Below are positions 20,101 through 33,200 of a stretch of 64,000 nucleotides of DNA, one piece after another (positions within the stretch are counted from its first letter, which is position 1; the number at the start of each line of letters is the position of its first letter). The notes beneath the pieces were generated by a model. It saw only the letters and a program-made list of their open reading frames with translations. It did no database searches and was not told the origin of the DNA. This DNA comes from Hirudinaria manillensis (Eukaryota > Annelida > Clitellata > Hirudinida > Hirudinidae), in assembly GCA_034509925.1 (NCBI GenBank), contig CM067535.1, positions 4,775,001 through 4,839,000 of the forward strand, given 5' to 3'. The position numbers and the translations under genes are program-made.

Positions 20101-23100
20101 TTCGTTTTCTGCAAAGATTCTGAAAATGTACTCGGTGTGTGGTCTCAAACCCTGGCACTTGACGGTCGTCTGAGTTGCAGGAACTACTCCGACGTTCATC
20201 CAATAATTGCTTCCGCTTTCCAGTTTTTCCACGAGGTAGTTGTCCACTGGACATCCTCCATCTTGTTTTGGCCTCCTCCAATCGATCTTGACAAAGTCGG
20301 ATCCGATTTCTGAGGCTCTTACATCAGTAGGAGATCCAGGTACATCTGAGGGGAGGAACAGGTAATCATTGACTGGCCAATGTAGAATAGAAGCAGGTGA
20401 GAATTTGTCGTGACCAACATGAACTATGAAATACGCATACTCACCGACCACCTTGACTGTAAACCTTTCCCTGGTCACCCCCCAATCGTTCTTGGCCACG
20501 ACCTCGTAGTCACCCTGGTCGTCCATGGTGATGTTTCTGAATTTCAGGGTCGTTGTGAAGTCGTCCGTGTCGATCAGGAAGTTGCCGCGCGTTACCATGG
20601 AAACGCCATTCTTGTACCAGGAGAGGGTCGGAGTCGGGTCTCCGTCGTAGCCCACCTGGATCTTCGACGAACCACCCACGTGCCATAGTTGATGACGCAA
20701 TTGTGGGTCAAAGGTCAGTCGAGGTGGCTCTGAGAATAATCATCAATTTTAATATGGAATTGGGCTTATTATCGATATCAATAAAGCTTAATTTTTCAAA
20801 ATTAATTACAAAATGATTATTAATAAGTCAGAGACAAACCTGCTATATAGAGTTCAGCCGAAGTTGCAACCCTTCCATACTGGTTGGAAGCTTCGCAGGT
20901 GTACACGCCCTTGTCCCTCTCGATGAGCTCATGAATAATTAAGTAGGCAACGCCATCCTTAATTCTCATGCTGTACTTGTTAGTGGCAGGCAGTCGCTCA
21001 CCATCCTTGAGCCTGGAATTTGAAAGAGTGCAAGCTGATTAATATTAATTAGCTAATTGCCCCTTTTAAAGTACCACTGACATCTAACAAGTAGCTTTGG
21101 CCTGGCTAATCCTTGGAAACAAATACAATAAACCAAGCACGTCATGAATAATTAATTATGAATTAATAATGAAATAACATACCAGACGACATCCATCTGA
21201 TAGTCAGATAGGAGTCTGCATTGGAAGGTGGCATCAGATCCAAGTTTGCAGGTACTGTCCTTTATATGGTCATGAATCGTTGGCATCTTCAGTCCTACAT
21301 ATAGTAATAATAATAATAATTAATAATAATGATAATAATAATAATAATAATAATAATCATAATCATTAACATAAATTAATTTTACTATTGTTATTTCACT
21401 TACCGTATAATTCCCTGATGACGACTGGCTGTGAGGAATGAGAAGGTTCACTTCTGCCCATCTTGTTCTCTGCAACGACCCTGAACTCGTAGCTGGTGCC
21501 CTCGAGAAGGTCGTTGACGACTTGATGCGGTTGGGTGATGACACGGTTCAGGTTGTAGGGCGTCCATCCGTACTGGGAACCAGTTCTGTACTCGATGAGG
21601 TAGTTGGTGATTGGAGTTCCACCTGTATTGCGAGGAGGAGTCCAACTGAGGTCGAGACTGTTTCTGTCAATGAGGGACACCACAGGAGCAGAGGGTGACC
21701 AGGGCTTGCCTGACGATTTAAAGCGATCGATTGGGTTCATTAGATAATTATGTTCATAAGGTTTATTTTCCAATAGGTGCATAAATTTATATAATTGGTA
21801 GCAGCTCACCGTATTGGTCTTTGGCTGAGACGGGTCCCAAGGGTAGGGAGGGCTGTCCTTCGCCACCGTCGTTGATGGCGACCACCCGGTACTCGTAATC
21901 CCCTCCGTGCACCGACCTGTCCGTGTAAAATGTGTCGAGGAGCGGGAAAGCATTCAGACGAGTAAATTGTCCACCGCTGTACATAGGTCTCCTTTCGACG
22001 TAGTATCCTTCGAAGGGAAGATAAACGTAATTTATATTTTAATGAATTAGGAGAATTTTTAGAATTAAAATGTCTTTCAAATCATTTAAAAAATAAAAAG
22101 TTAATTTTTGCATAGATTAATTATATATTAATAACGTTGAACTGGTTTTAAGACCAAATGTCAATGAATATTCATGCCACCTTCCACTGGAGCATCGCCT
22201 CTGGGGGGTTGCCATTGGAAGGTGATGGACGTTTTTGACGTGTCAATCAAATCCAAACTTCTTGGACATTCAGGTGGTTCTGCAGATGAGGGAGAGGAGG
22301 AGTTAAATAATTTATTCATAAATATTCATGATATACAACAGCTTTTATGCGCAATCGTTGTGTGCTAATTATAGCAATTCATGATAATATTATAAATGAC
22401 GTTATGATGATTCGCTCTTTTTTTAAACATAAAGTCATCATCATCACCACCACCACAACCACCACCATCATCATCATCATCGTGCATCATGCAACCTTGT
22501 TGACTCCTCATCTCAATGGCTTCGATGGTCTCCAAGGCAGAACCCAGGCCGACGGCGTTTTCTGCCGACACCCTGAAGTTGTAACGGTTGCCTGGCAACA
22601 GACGCGACACCCTGTAGCTGTAGGTCGAGTCGTCCACCCTGCCAGCGGTAGCCCATCCACCCTTCGTGACGTCACTGCGATCGATGACGTAGCCCAAGAT
22701 GGGGTATCCTCCGTCCTCCTCTGGCCTATCCCATGCCAGGGTTATGGTATCCACTTGCATGGAAAGGATTCTTAGGTTTGTCGGATTGGAAGGAGCAGCT
22801 AATTTGGGGTTTAGAAATTGTTATCGATTAATCCCCTCGCATAAATAACAATAATAATATTAGTTGCAGTCATAATTATAATAACGATTATAATAATATC
22901 AGTTTATTATTATTTTGTTTGTTTAATATAAAATACTAAACGTGAACTCACACTTGACAACGACATCGACGTTCATCCTAGCAACTCCGGCCAAGTTTTC
23001 CAGTTCCACCTCGTACTGACCCCCCTCGTGGCAACCGATGCCGGCCACTGTCAAGGTCGAGAACCCGTCTCGGGTGTCGACCATCACGTGACCAGGGATT

Positions 23101-24255
23101 GGGGTCAGGGGCAGGCCATTCCTTCTCCAAGTGACCTTCGGCTGAGGGTAGGCCGAGTAGTTGGAGGTCAACAAAAGTGTTGAACCCTGTTTGACTTCAA
23201 TGGGGGATTGCCAGGCTGTTGATGTGGTGTCCATTAATGGGGGAACTGTTTGTGAGAGAATTTCAGTGTTTTTTAAATTGTTTAACTTAAACTATAAATT
23301 AAAAATATTTTTTCATATCAACTGCTCACCATTGACGGTCAATATGGCAGTTGTCTTGACATGACCATGTTGGTTGAAAGCTTCGCAGGTGTAGATGCCG
23401 GCATCTGATAGGTCGAGGTCGTTTATGGTCAGAGAAGCTGATTGCTCGTCGTGACTGGGGTAGAACTTGTTGCTCAGTCTCAGTTCTCTTCCATCTTTGT
23501 ACCTGGAAAGTATGAATCATCATTCGATGTTTATTCATGTAGCAGTGCACCAATGAATCTGTTGATCTGATTTCAATAGTCCCCATCAGCATCACCTACC
23601 ATTTAACATCTGCCCTTGGTTTTCCCAGGAGTACATCGCATTCAAGTTTCACTTTCTCTCCTGCATTGGCACTGACATTGATCAGAGGAGAAATGAATGC
23701 AGGCTCTCGTGTTTGCACTGGAAATTATAATAAATTCATGAATAATCATAATTTATGCCTCATTAAAAGGTCTTACAAACATTCAATTATGTAAAAGTGG
23801 TTGTGCTGATGATGTGTCGCGGTCAGTAATTGTTCATGAAGTGCAAGGGCTCACCTCCAATGGCGATTCTGGGTCGAATTGGCACAGTGATGTCACTGTA
23901 GGGTCCTAGGCCGGCCCTGTTTTCGGCTGCCACTCTGAACTCGTAGTCGAAGTCATCATGGAGGCCCGTGACCTTGAAGGACGGTTCAAGGACGTGCAGG
24001 TTGTCGTTCGCCCTGGTCCACTTGCTGCCCAATCCGCTCTTCCTGTACTCGATGATGTAACTCCTGATGTCATCTCCGCCGTCGCTTGTCGGTGGAGTCC
24101 ATGTCAGGTTGCACGACCTCTTCGTTATGTCACCGACTTGAAGAGCCTCGGGCTTCGAGGGCTTGTCCCACGGGTCGCGGGTGACCACGGGCTTGGAGGC
24201 AGGGCTTGGTTCGGCTATCGGAAAACGTATGTTATATAATAATAATAATAACAAC

Positions 24256-24292
<37 letters not shown>

Positions 24293-27200
24293 GCAATAAT
24301 AATAATAGGAATGAAAAGACATGTCCTAAGGAAAAATTCCCCCTAACTCTAAGAAATGTAAATGCTTAATAAGAAACAAACTCCAATCACCCTGTCCTAT
24401 TCTGTTCTCGGCCGTGATTCTGAACTGGTACGACTCTCCTGGTATCAGGTTGTTGACCTTGAAGGAGGTGCTGCTGACCGGGAAAGAGGTCAGACGTACC
24501 CAGCCGTGTCTGGTCAGACTCCTCTGCTCCACATGGTAGCCTGTGATTGGACTGCCACCGTCATTTAGAGGGGGATTCCAGGTGAGAACGAGTGAGTCCT
24601 TGTGCAATGAAGTCACTTCAGGTGCTTCAGTTGCTGATGGAGCGCCTGGTAAAAAGTTAAGTTCCTGAAGTATTTCTGTTTAAATCGATTCAATTTAATA
24701 TAATTAATAAATATTCGATTTAATATAATTAATAAATAAACTCACGATGTGGACTTTTGGCACTGATGCTTCTTTCTAGTTCTTCAGGGAAGCTAGGACC
24801 GACCTCGTTGACAGCCATGACCCTGAACAAGTAGGGCACTCCTTCATTCAATCTTCTGATTGTCATTGTGGTATCCTTGGTGGTCCCAACTGGTGACCAG
24901 GTGGTCCTCAGGGCCTCCCTCTTCTCGATGACGTAATGCGTCACATGACTTCCACCGTCGTCGCGAGGGGGCATCCAGTTCAAAGTCAAGGTTTCTTCGT
25001 CGACGGACTGAGCGGTCAGATTTCTCGGAGGCTCAGGTTTGTCTGAAGGAAAGAACCAATGGGGCATTATGCAAATGAGTACGTTATGCAAATTATCCAC
25101 TACAGGTTTCATTCCAAGGCCTGAATCTTACCTATGACAATGACTTTTACTGTGAGTTGAGACGATCCGAATTCATTGTCCAACTTGAGTTTGTAGTTTC
25201 CCGTGTCGTTGCGATCGACCCTGGTCAGCACCAGGTTGGTGAGGTCGTGGTCGTTCTCTACACGCACCCGCCTCGAGTCCCTGAGTGGTTGACCATCGAA
25301 CCACCAAATGATCTTTGGTTGAGGACTTCCTTGGAATGGAACCTCGACGGTTGCAGAACTTCCAGCTTTGAGAATAATCGGCTGCATGAACCTGTCGCCG
25401 GTGCGGATCTCGGGTCTCGCCTCGACATCCAATCGGGCTTCGGAACGATGACCTAATAACAAATATGTAGAGTTCGGATTGGAACGAATTTTTTGAACTT
25501 TCAAAAGCATACAATCATTTAATATGGAATTAGGTCAGAGCATCTCAAGCCAGGATTCGAATGGATGCCATATTGTATCCATTAACAACAATACGCTGAA
25601 GTCTCTCACCTTTGACGACAATGGCATAATCCCCGATGTCTCTGCTGTCAACATCTCTGACCGTAAGTCTGTAGTTAGCACCCCTCACCCCTATGTCGTA
25701 CTTGGGGCCTGGTTTGAGGTCGAAGCCATCCTTCAGCCAATGAGCCGTCAGGTCGGGCTTCGAGACCTCGCACTCAAAGGTCACAGGCGCGCCAATCTTA
25801 GAAGCTTTGAGACTTTTCAGTGGTTTTGTGAAGAGAATTGTTTCATCTGTCGGTTGATTCGTTGATTGCATTTAATTAGTTATAACGATTAAATGGGATG
25901 TTAATTCAAGTTATAAAGTATTTATATTATTATTTATCATTTTAATTGGTTAATTGGTCTTTTTTACCATATTTCCTAGTTCTTGCGGTACCAGAAGGCG
26001 GTCCAGTCCCTGCCTTGTTTTCAGCCGTAATTCTGAACTCATAATCAGTTTCTGGCAGAAGGTCCAATATAGTGAACGAGGTGTCTTTGATTGGACGAGA
26101 AGGATTGGCAGCTTGCCAGCAGAAGGTACCCACGGGTCTCATTTCAATCCTGTACCCAGTTATGGGACTCCCTCCGTCCTCCAAGGGACGCATCCACTTC
26201 AATGTGACACGATCTTTCAGCAGAGCCACGATTTCTGGAAGGCCTGGAGCTCCAGGACGTTCTGGACGTTGAAAATATGGTTGCTATTATTAATATTATA
26301 AACAAATATTTTTATCTAAAACAGTTTATAAAGTAATTGTTTATAAATACAATTCTAATACCAAAAGGAGTCTTGAATTTAATTGGTCCGACTGGCTGGC
26401 TAGGTTTTCCGGGCCCCGCTTCGTTGACGGCGATGACCCTGAATTCCCTTTCTTCGCCCTCCATGAAGTCGGCAAGGTCACAAGCCGTGCCCCTGATCGG
26501 GGGCAGGTTGAGTTTGCCCCATCTGGGGTTGTAAGGGGTCCTACTCTCGATGATGTAATACTCAATCGGGGAACCCCCGTCGTTGATTGGCGGAGACCAA
26601 GATAAGGTCAAGGAGTCTCTGTTTATGTTGCTTGCAGTCAAGTTTTCGGGTGCTTCTGGTTCATCTGGAACGGGGAGGTAAACATTCATTGAAGTTGAGT
26701 TTAGAAATTATAAATGGAAATTATTTAATAAATATTTCGTATTATTAAGACTGTTATTAAAATTGAACTTCTATCAATAAGAATAAAACTCACCGAATGG
26801 TAGCTTCGCAGTGACAGGCCTGTCGACTTGATCGTAATCACTGAGTCCCACCTCGTTTTCTGCAGCCACCCTGAACAGGTAATTGCAGCCCTCAAAGAGT
26901 TTTCCCACCCTAACCCTGGTGACCTCGGGTGCGGTTCGAGAGCAGGCGATCCAATTGTTCTTGGATGCGTCACGCTTTTCAATGACGTAGCCGGTTATGG
27001 GGCTTCCTCCGTCGCTCAGGGACCTGTCCCAAGTCAGGTCGACGCTGTCAACCGAGGCGTCCGTCACTCTAAGATTCCTTGGTGCTGATGGTTTGTCTGC
27101 AGGAGATTTTGGGTGAAAAGACGTCGCTCGTTGAGTATTATTAAAGTAGGAAGTGATCGGAAGAAAATGAAGTCATTCATGCAATCAAAGACAAACCTTT

Positions 27201-30200
27201 TACTGTGACATCAAAAGAAGCACTCTGACTTCCTGCTTTATTGGATACTTTGACCTTGTAGATGCCAGAATCAGAAGGCAAGAGGTCGTGAACTCTGAGA
27301 GAAGAGTGAGAAGGCCCAGAGGTCAGGCGGTACCTGTCGAGAGGGTAGGTCAAAGGAGGGAAAGGTGCGGAGTTGAAAGACCAATCGACCGAAGGCACCG
27401 GAACCCCGGAAAAGGTCAAATCGAGGTCGAGATTCTTGCCAGCTCTCAGGGAGATGGGCTGTTTCAGTCTTGAGTCGTATTCGAGTTCCGGGATTTCTGA
27501 TTTTAGTGAATTGATTAGCAACAGATGATAGAATAAGTACAATGACATCCTAAAACTTACTGTATACGTTGAGATTTGCTGTTGAATCCACGACACCGTA
27601 ATAGTTTGAGACCTCGCATCTGTACCTACCGCTGTCGTTGGGCTGCGTGTCTTTCACAACCAATGATGCCTTGTTGTCCCAGTAGAACATGTCATACTTA
27701 CCACTTGGTCTTATTTCTCTGGAGTCCTTGTACCTATTTATTGTAACAAAATAAAAGTAAGTTAAGTGCATAAGAAATCCATTTAAAATTAAAATCAATT
27801 AATCACGATTTTTTAAATTTAAAATGCCAATCCTTGCCATTTTATTTCAGCATCTTTGGTTCCTGGAGTGACACCCAGTTCAAACGTTGCAACTTCCGGC
27901 GAAATGACTGTGACGTCACGCAGGGGGCGTGTCATTCGAGGTGCTTCGCCAGCTAAAAATAATTCCAATAAATCAGTACAGATTTCAATCATTTCGTTCT
28001 CTCCAACTCACCGATTGGTCGAGAAATCAGCGTATCAGATTCTGAATAAGGTCCGAGACCGGATCTATTTTTGGCTGCCACTCTGAACCTAAAATTGGCT
28101 TTAGGCTTGAGTTTTCTTACGGTGTATTTGGTGTCGGGAACATAGCCCTCGTCCCCGTTGTCGACTGGTCTCCATTTATAACCCGATCCTTCTTCTGAAC
28201 TTTCGAGAAGGTATGACGTGATCTTTGAACCCCCGTCATCCATTGGTGGTTTCCAGGTGACATCAAAACTGGTGTCGTCCAATCGTGTCGCTCGAGGTGC
28301 TCCTGGTTTGCCTGGTTTTTCTGGCAAAGAAAAAAAACAGGGAACAGAATGAAATCATTTGCTAAAATAATTGATCTAATTAATGAATGAAATTACACAA
28401 ACATATGTACAACGTATGTATATTGTAATAACCCGGGGTCCTCAAACTAATTATAGAAGGTCAGGTTTATTGAAAGTTGTCAGATGGCTTGGAAGATGCA
28501 CGATGCTTCAAATGTCTAAGTCTTGAAATCTGCTGTTCTCTAATTCTCGCTCTACTTTCTGAGATAAATCCATTTGTCAAGGTACATAACCAAAGAGTCT
28601 GAATAGCACCAATTAATTCTCAAATTATATTGCCACTAAATTTAATTAATTATTAAATTAATTAATCGGCAATATAATTTTAATTATTCTTCGATTTATT
28701 GGATCTAGGGATCCAACACTATACATAAGTACATCTTATATATAAAAATGTTTAACATGATTTACAGCTAATTAAGATTTTACAAAGTATGCAAAAAAAA
28801 CTCACTCCAAGGACTTTCAGCAGTGACCGGTTTCGAGGGTTCGCTGGGTTTGCTCGATCCGACCTTGTTGACGGCCGTCACCCTAAACTCGTAAGAGGTG
28901 CCCTCAAACAAATCCTTAACATTGATGGAGGTTCCAGGCACGGGTTCTTTGTTGACGTAGACCCATTGACGTGAAGTGTCGCTGCGTCTCTCGATGTAGT
29001 AACCGGTGATTGGACTTCCTCCGTCGTCGTCCGGGGCTTTCCAAGCGACCGTCATCGAATTCGGTGTCACTTCCGATACTGTCGGTCGGTAGGGAGCTCC
29101 AGGGCAAGCTGAAGTTAATTTAATTATTATTGTTTAGCTATTAATTTGATAAATGAATATCAAAAAATTAGCCAATAGCCAACTCACAGAATGGACTCTT
29201 GACCGTGATTGGTAGTTCGGCAGGTTCCCCCTGACCGATCTCATTTTCTGCAGACACCTTGAGGACGTAGTCATTGCCACTGATGAGTCTTATGACCCTG
29301 AAGTCACACCTGTCCGTGGTGGCCACAGGCAAGTAAACGGATTTAAGTCTGTCCCTCCTCTCCACAACGTATCTGGTGATCGGCTTCCCGCCGTCCTTGA
29401 GAGGGGGTCGCCACCTGAGGGAGACGCTGTTGTCTGTGACCTCCGTGACCTCTAGGTTCTGTGGTGCACTTGGAGGACCTTCGAAGGGCAACACTTGGTT
29501 GTGAATACATAAATCAACAAGGGATGACATCGAAGGACGAGTTAAATTGTAAAACAAAGAGAAAAATGATTTAATTATCAACAATTCTAAAGTGATTAAT
29601 TAATAAAATAAATAATTAATTATGCTTAATTTATGACCAACCATAAACTTGAACCACGACATCAACAGTTGCCCTTCCATGCTCGTTCTCGACCGTGACG
29701 CTGTAAGTTCCTGCGTCTTTCAATTCCGCTCTGTTGATTTTCAAGGTCGTCGAGTTCCTGTCGATGTTGTAGGTCACGCGACCTCCGGGGTACAGAGGGC
29801 TTCTGTTAAGGCACCAGGTTACCTTAGGGGCTGGCCAGCAAGAGAAGGGGATCTCTATGGAAACCGTTTCACCCTCTTTTAGGGTCACCAATTTCTTGAT
29901 TCGATCGATTTGGAATTCAGGGGCAACTATAAAAAGACATTTATTATATTATATTATATTATATTATATTATATTATATTATATTATATTATATTATATT
30001 ATATTATATTATATTATATTATATTATATTATATTATATTATATTATATTATATTATATTATATTATATTATATTATATTATATTATATTATATTATATT
30101 ATATTATATTATATTATATTATATTATATTAGAGCATCAAATTAAATATTTCGAACACTTAAATATTCTAATATTAATCAAAATTGATTAATTCATTGAT

Positions 30201-33200
30201 TTAAAATGACCTTTGAGAGAAAGTTTGGCTGAAATCCTGTCTCCCTTGAGGTCGGCCGAGTACGTTCCCTCGTCCGGTCCTTCAACGTCACGAATCGTCA
30301 GCCTGTGTTTCGACAGGTCAGACTCCATGGCATACTTTGGAACGCCTCTTCTTATGGGTCGGTCGTCCTTGTACCAAGTGACAGGCAATCCCGGCTTTGA
30401 GACGCTGCATTCGAATGTCGCGGAGGCAGGAAGCTTCGTTATGGTGACGTCGCTGAGACCCTTGTCGAATTTGACTTTGTCTTCTGTTAATGATAATTAA
30501 CAACAATATTAACTATGGTTTATTAATAGTTTATAAATATATTTAATTTTTTAATAAATATTCATAAAATTCAAACCATATTTCAGAGGCTTGGTCGTGG
30601 CAAAGTCGCTCGGACCGATCTTGTTCTCGGCCGCCACTCTGAAGTCGTAGGTCGAGTTTGGTTCGAGGTTGTCGAGGTTCATCTCCGTCGAGAGGAAGGG
30701 CTTTGAGGGAGTTATTGGCTTCCAAGAATAATCTCGGTCAGATTTCATTTCAACTCTGTAGTTGGTGATCGGAGCATTCCCGGTTTCCCTCGGTTTTGTC
30801 CAGGACAAAACGACTTTTCCGTCTCCAATGTTTGCCCGGAAGTCTTCAGGTTTTCCAGGCACGGAGTACGCGTCCTTGGTCTTCACGATTCCGGTGGTCT
30901 TCGACGGGGGACTGTTTCCGGCCTCGTTGACGGCCACCACCCTGAATTCATAGTCCTCGTCCTGCACGAGGTCCCTGCAGATGTGGTGAGGCGAGGGGAC
31001 CGGGTTCCTATTAACCGGACTCCACTTGCTGCTGTAGCCCTGGCGCTTCTCCACCAGGTAGCCAATCACTGGACTGCCGCCATCGGACTTTGGCGGTTGC
31101 CAAGACAACTCGACTGAGTTTTTATCTACCGATTCGACCGACAGTCCAAGCGGTTCGGATGGAACATCTGTTGCATTGATTTGATGATGATGATTATGAT
31201 AATGAATTTTGGCAATGAATGTCAAAGTGTTGATGTGATTCTAACCAAATCCAAGTCCCGTCTTGACTTGATCATCAAGTTCTTCAAAAGGTCCAACACC
31301 GATGTTGTTCTCAGCAGCCACTCTGAATTCATAAGCAGTTCCATCCTCCAAACGACCTACTCTGTACCTCAGGGAGTCAGGGCCAGTCTCCCCCACCTTG
31401 GTCCAGCCCCTCATGCCTGCCTCTCTCTTTTCCACCACATATCCGAGCAGAGATCCTCCGCCGTCATCTTCTGGAGCCTTCCACGTCAAAACCACGTGAT
31501 CTTTTCCTTTGTCGCTCACTCCAAGATTTCTTACTTTCGATGGTTTGTCTTTGAATCGATAGCCAATCAATGAGTCTCAATTGGTTAGTAATAAATAAAT
31601 AAATAAATCAACTGACCTAGAACTTTGACTTCAAAGATGGTAGCATCTGACCCGACCTCATTTTCGGCGACAAGCTTGTAAACACCAGACAGTTTACCTG
31701 TGACGTCATTTATCTTCAATGTCGTCAAGGTTTCGGTTTGATCAAATATGACGCCTGGTCCCTTCTCCATTGCAACCCCTTCCCTGTACCAGGTGACCTT
31801 TGGTGTTGGACTTCCGGTCACCTCGGCAGGCAATGTCAAGGTCGACCCGGCCTTAAGTTTTTGCAGTCCTTTGTATCTCGGCTCCACGGTTATCTTGGGT
31901 TTTGCTGGAATAAAACATTTAAAAAAATAATTGATTTAATTTTAAGGAAAAACAATTCAATTATTAAGGGTGAACATAATGAACATGAATTACTAATAAC
32001 AACAATAATAATGATGATGATAATAGTAATTAATAAATCTTATTTGTATAATTACAATACTATTAATAATATAAACAAATCTCACAGTTGACAGTCAAGT
32101 TTGCATCAGTCTTGTCAGTTCCACTCTTGTTCTCCAGGATGCACTTGTACTTTCCGGAATCTTTTGGCTGCACATCCGCAATCACCAGTCTGACCTTATT
32201 TGAACTGATGACTTCAACTTTGACCTGTGAACTCTTGTAGAGTTGCTTGTTTTCCTTGAAAACGGTAACCTCGGCGTCGGGTCGCCCGAGGTCGACCTTG
32301 CATTCAAAGATGGCGTCGGTCGAAGAGACGACCGTCACGTCTTCAAAGGGGGTCAATATTTTTGGAGGTGAACCACCTGTTTGTTTGCATTTAAATTAAA
32401 TTTAATTATCTGTTATTTAAACATTTAATAGTTTCATTAACTTAATTTAATTCACGGAATTCATCACATCATCGGCATCCTGATCATCATCATCATTGCT
32501 GCTACCATCAAAAAAAGTGCCATCATCATTATCGCTGCTAACAAAACCAACACACCTGTCTGAATGGAAGCCTTTTCGGGTTTTGAACTCTGAGAGAACT
32601 TTCCGACACCGGCCTTGTTCTTGGCGGCCACTCTGAACTCATACACCTTCTCGGGCCTCAGTCCTCTCGCCAGCAACTCGTTATCTCTCACGAGATCCTC
32701 CATCGTGGCAGGAGACCAAAGACTGCTTCCCTCGGATCTCATTTCGACGACGTAGCCATCTATTAAACATCCTCCGGTGTCCTCAGGTGGAGTCCACGTG
32801 ACCTTCATCGAAGTGTCCTTGACGTTGCTGGTCACCGGGGTGCCAGGAGGTCCAGGCAGTGCTTTAACAAGAATGCGAGTTCAAAATGCGGACATCGCTA
32901 TCACCATTATTATCATCATAATCATCACAAATTATGAAAACTAACTCCAAGGATTCTTGGCTGCCACAGGTTTGCTTGGCTCCCCTGGTTGACTCTGCCC
33001 TGCCTTATTTTCAGCGATGATCCTGAATTCATACCTCTGATCTTCCATGAGATCGTTGACTTCGTACTCAGGTTTATCTGCTTTCAGTTTAAGCGGTATC
33101 CACCTGCTTCCGGTTCTGCGCTCGATGACGTACCCGGTGATTGGGCTGCCCCCGTCCGAGTCCGGAGGTTTCCATGACAACTTGCACGAGGTCGCGCAAA

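Noticed and set aside
29857..30191. YYIIL-repeat open frames
   Set aside because: They come from the 5-bp TATAT satellite in an intron of the titin-like gene.
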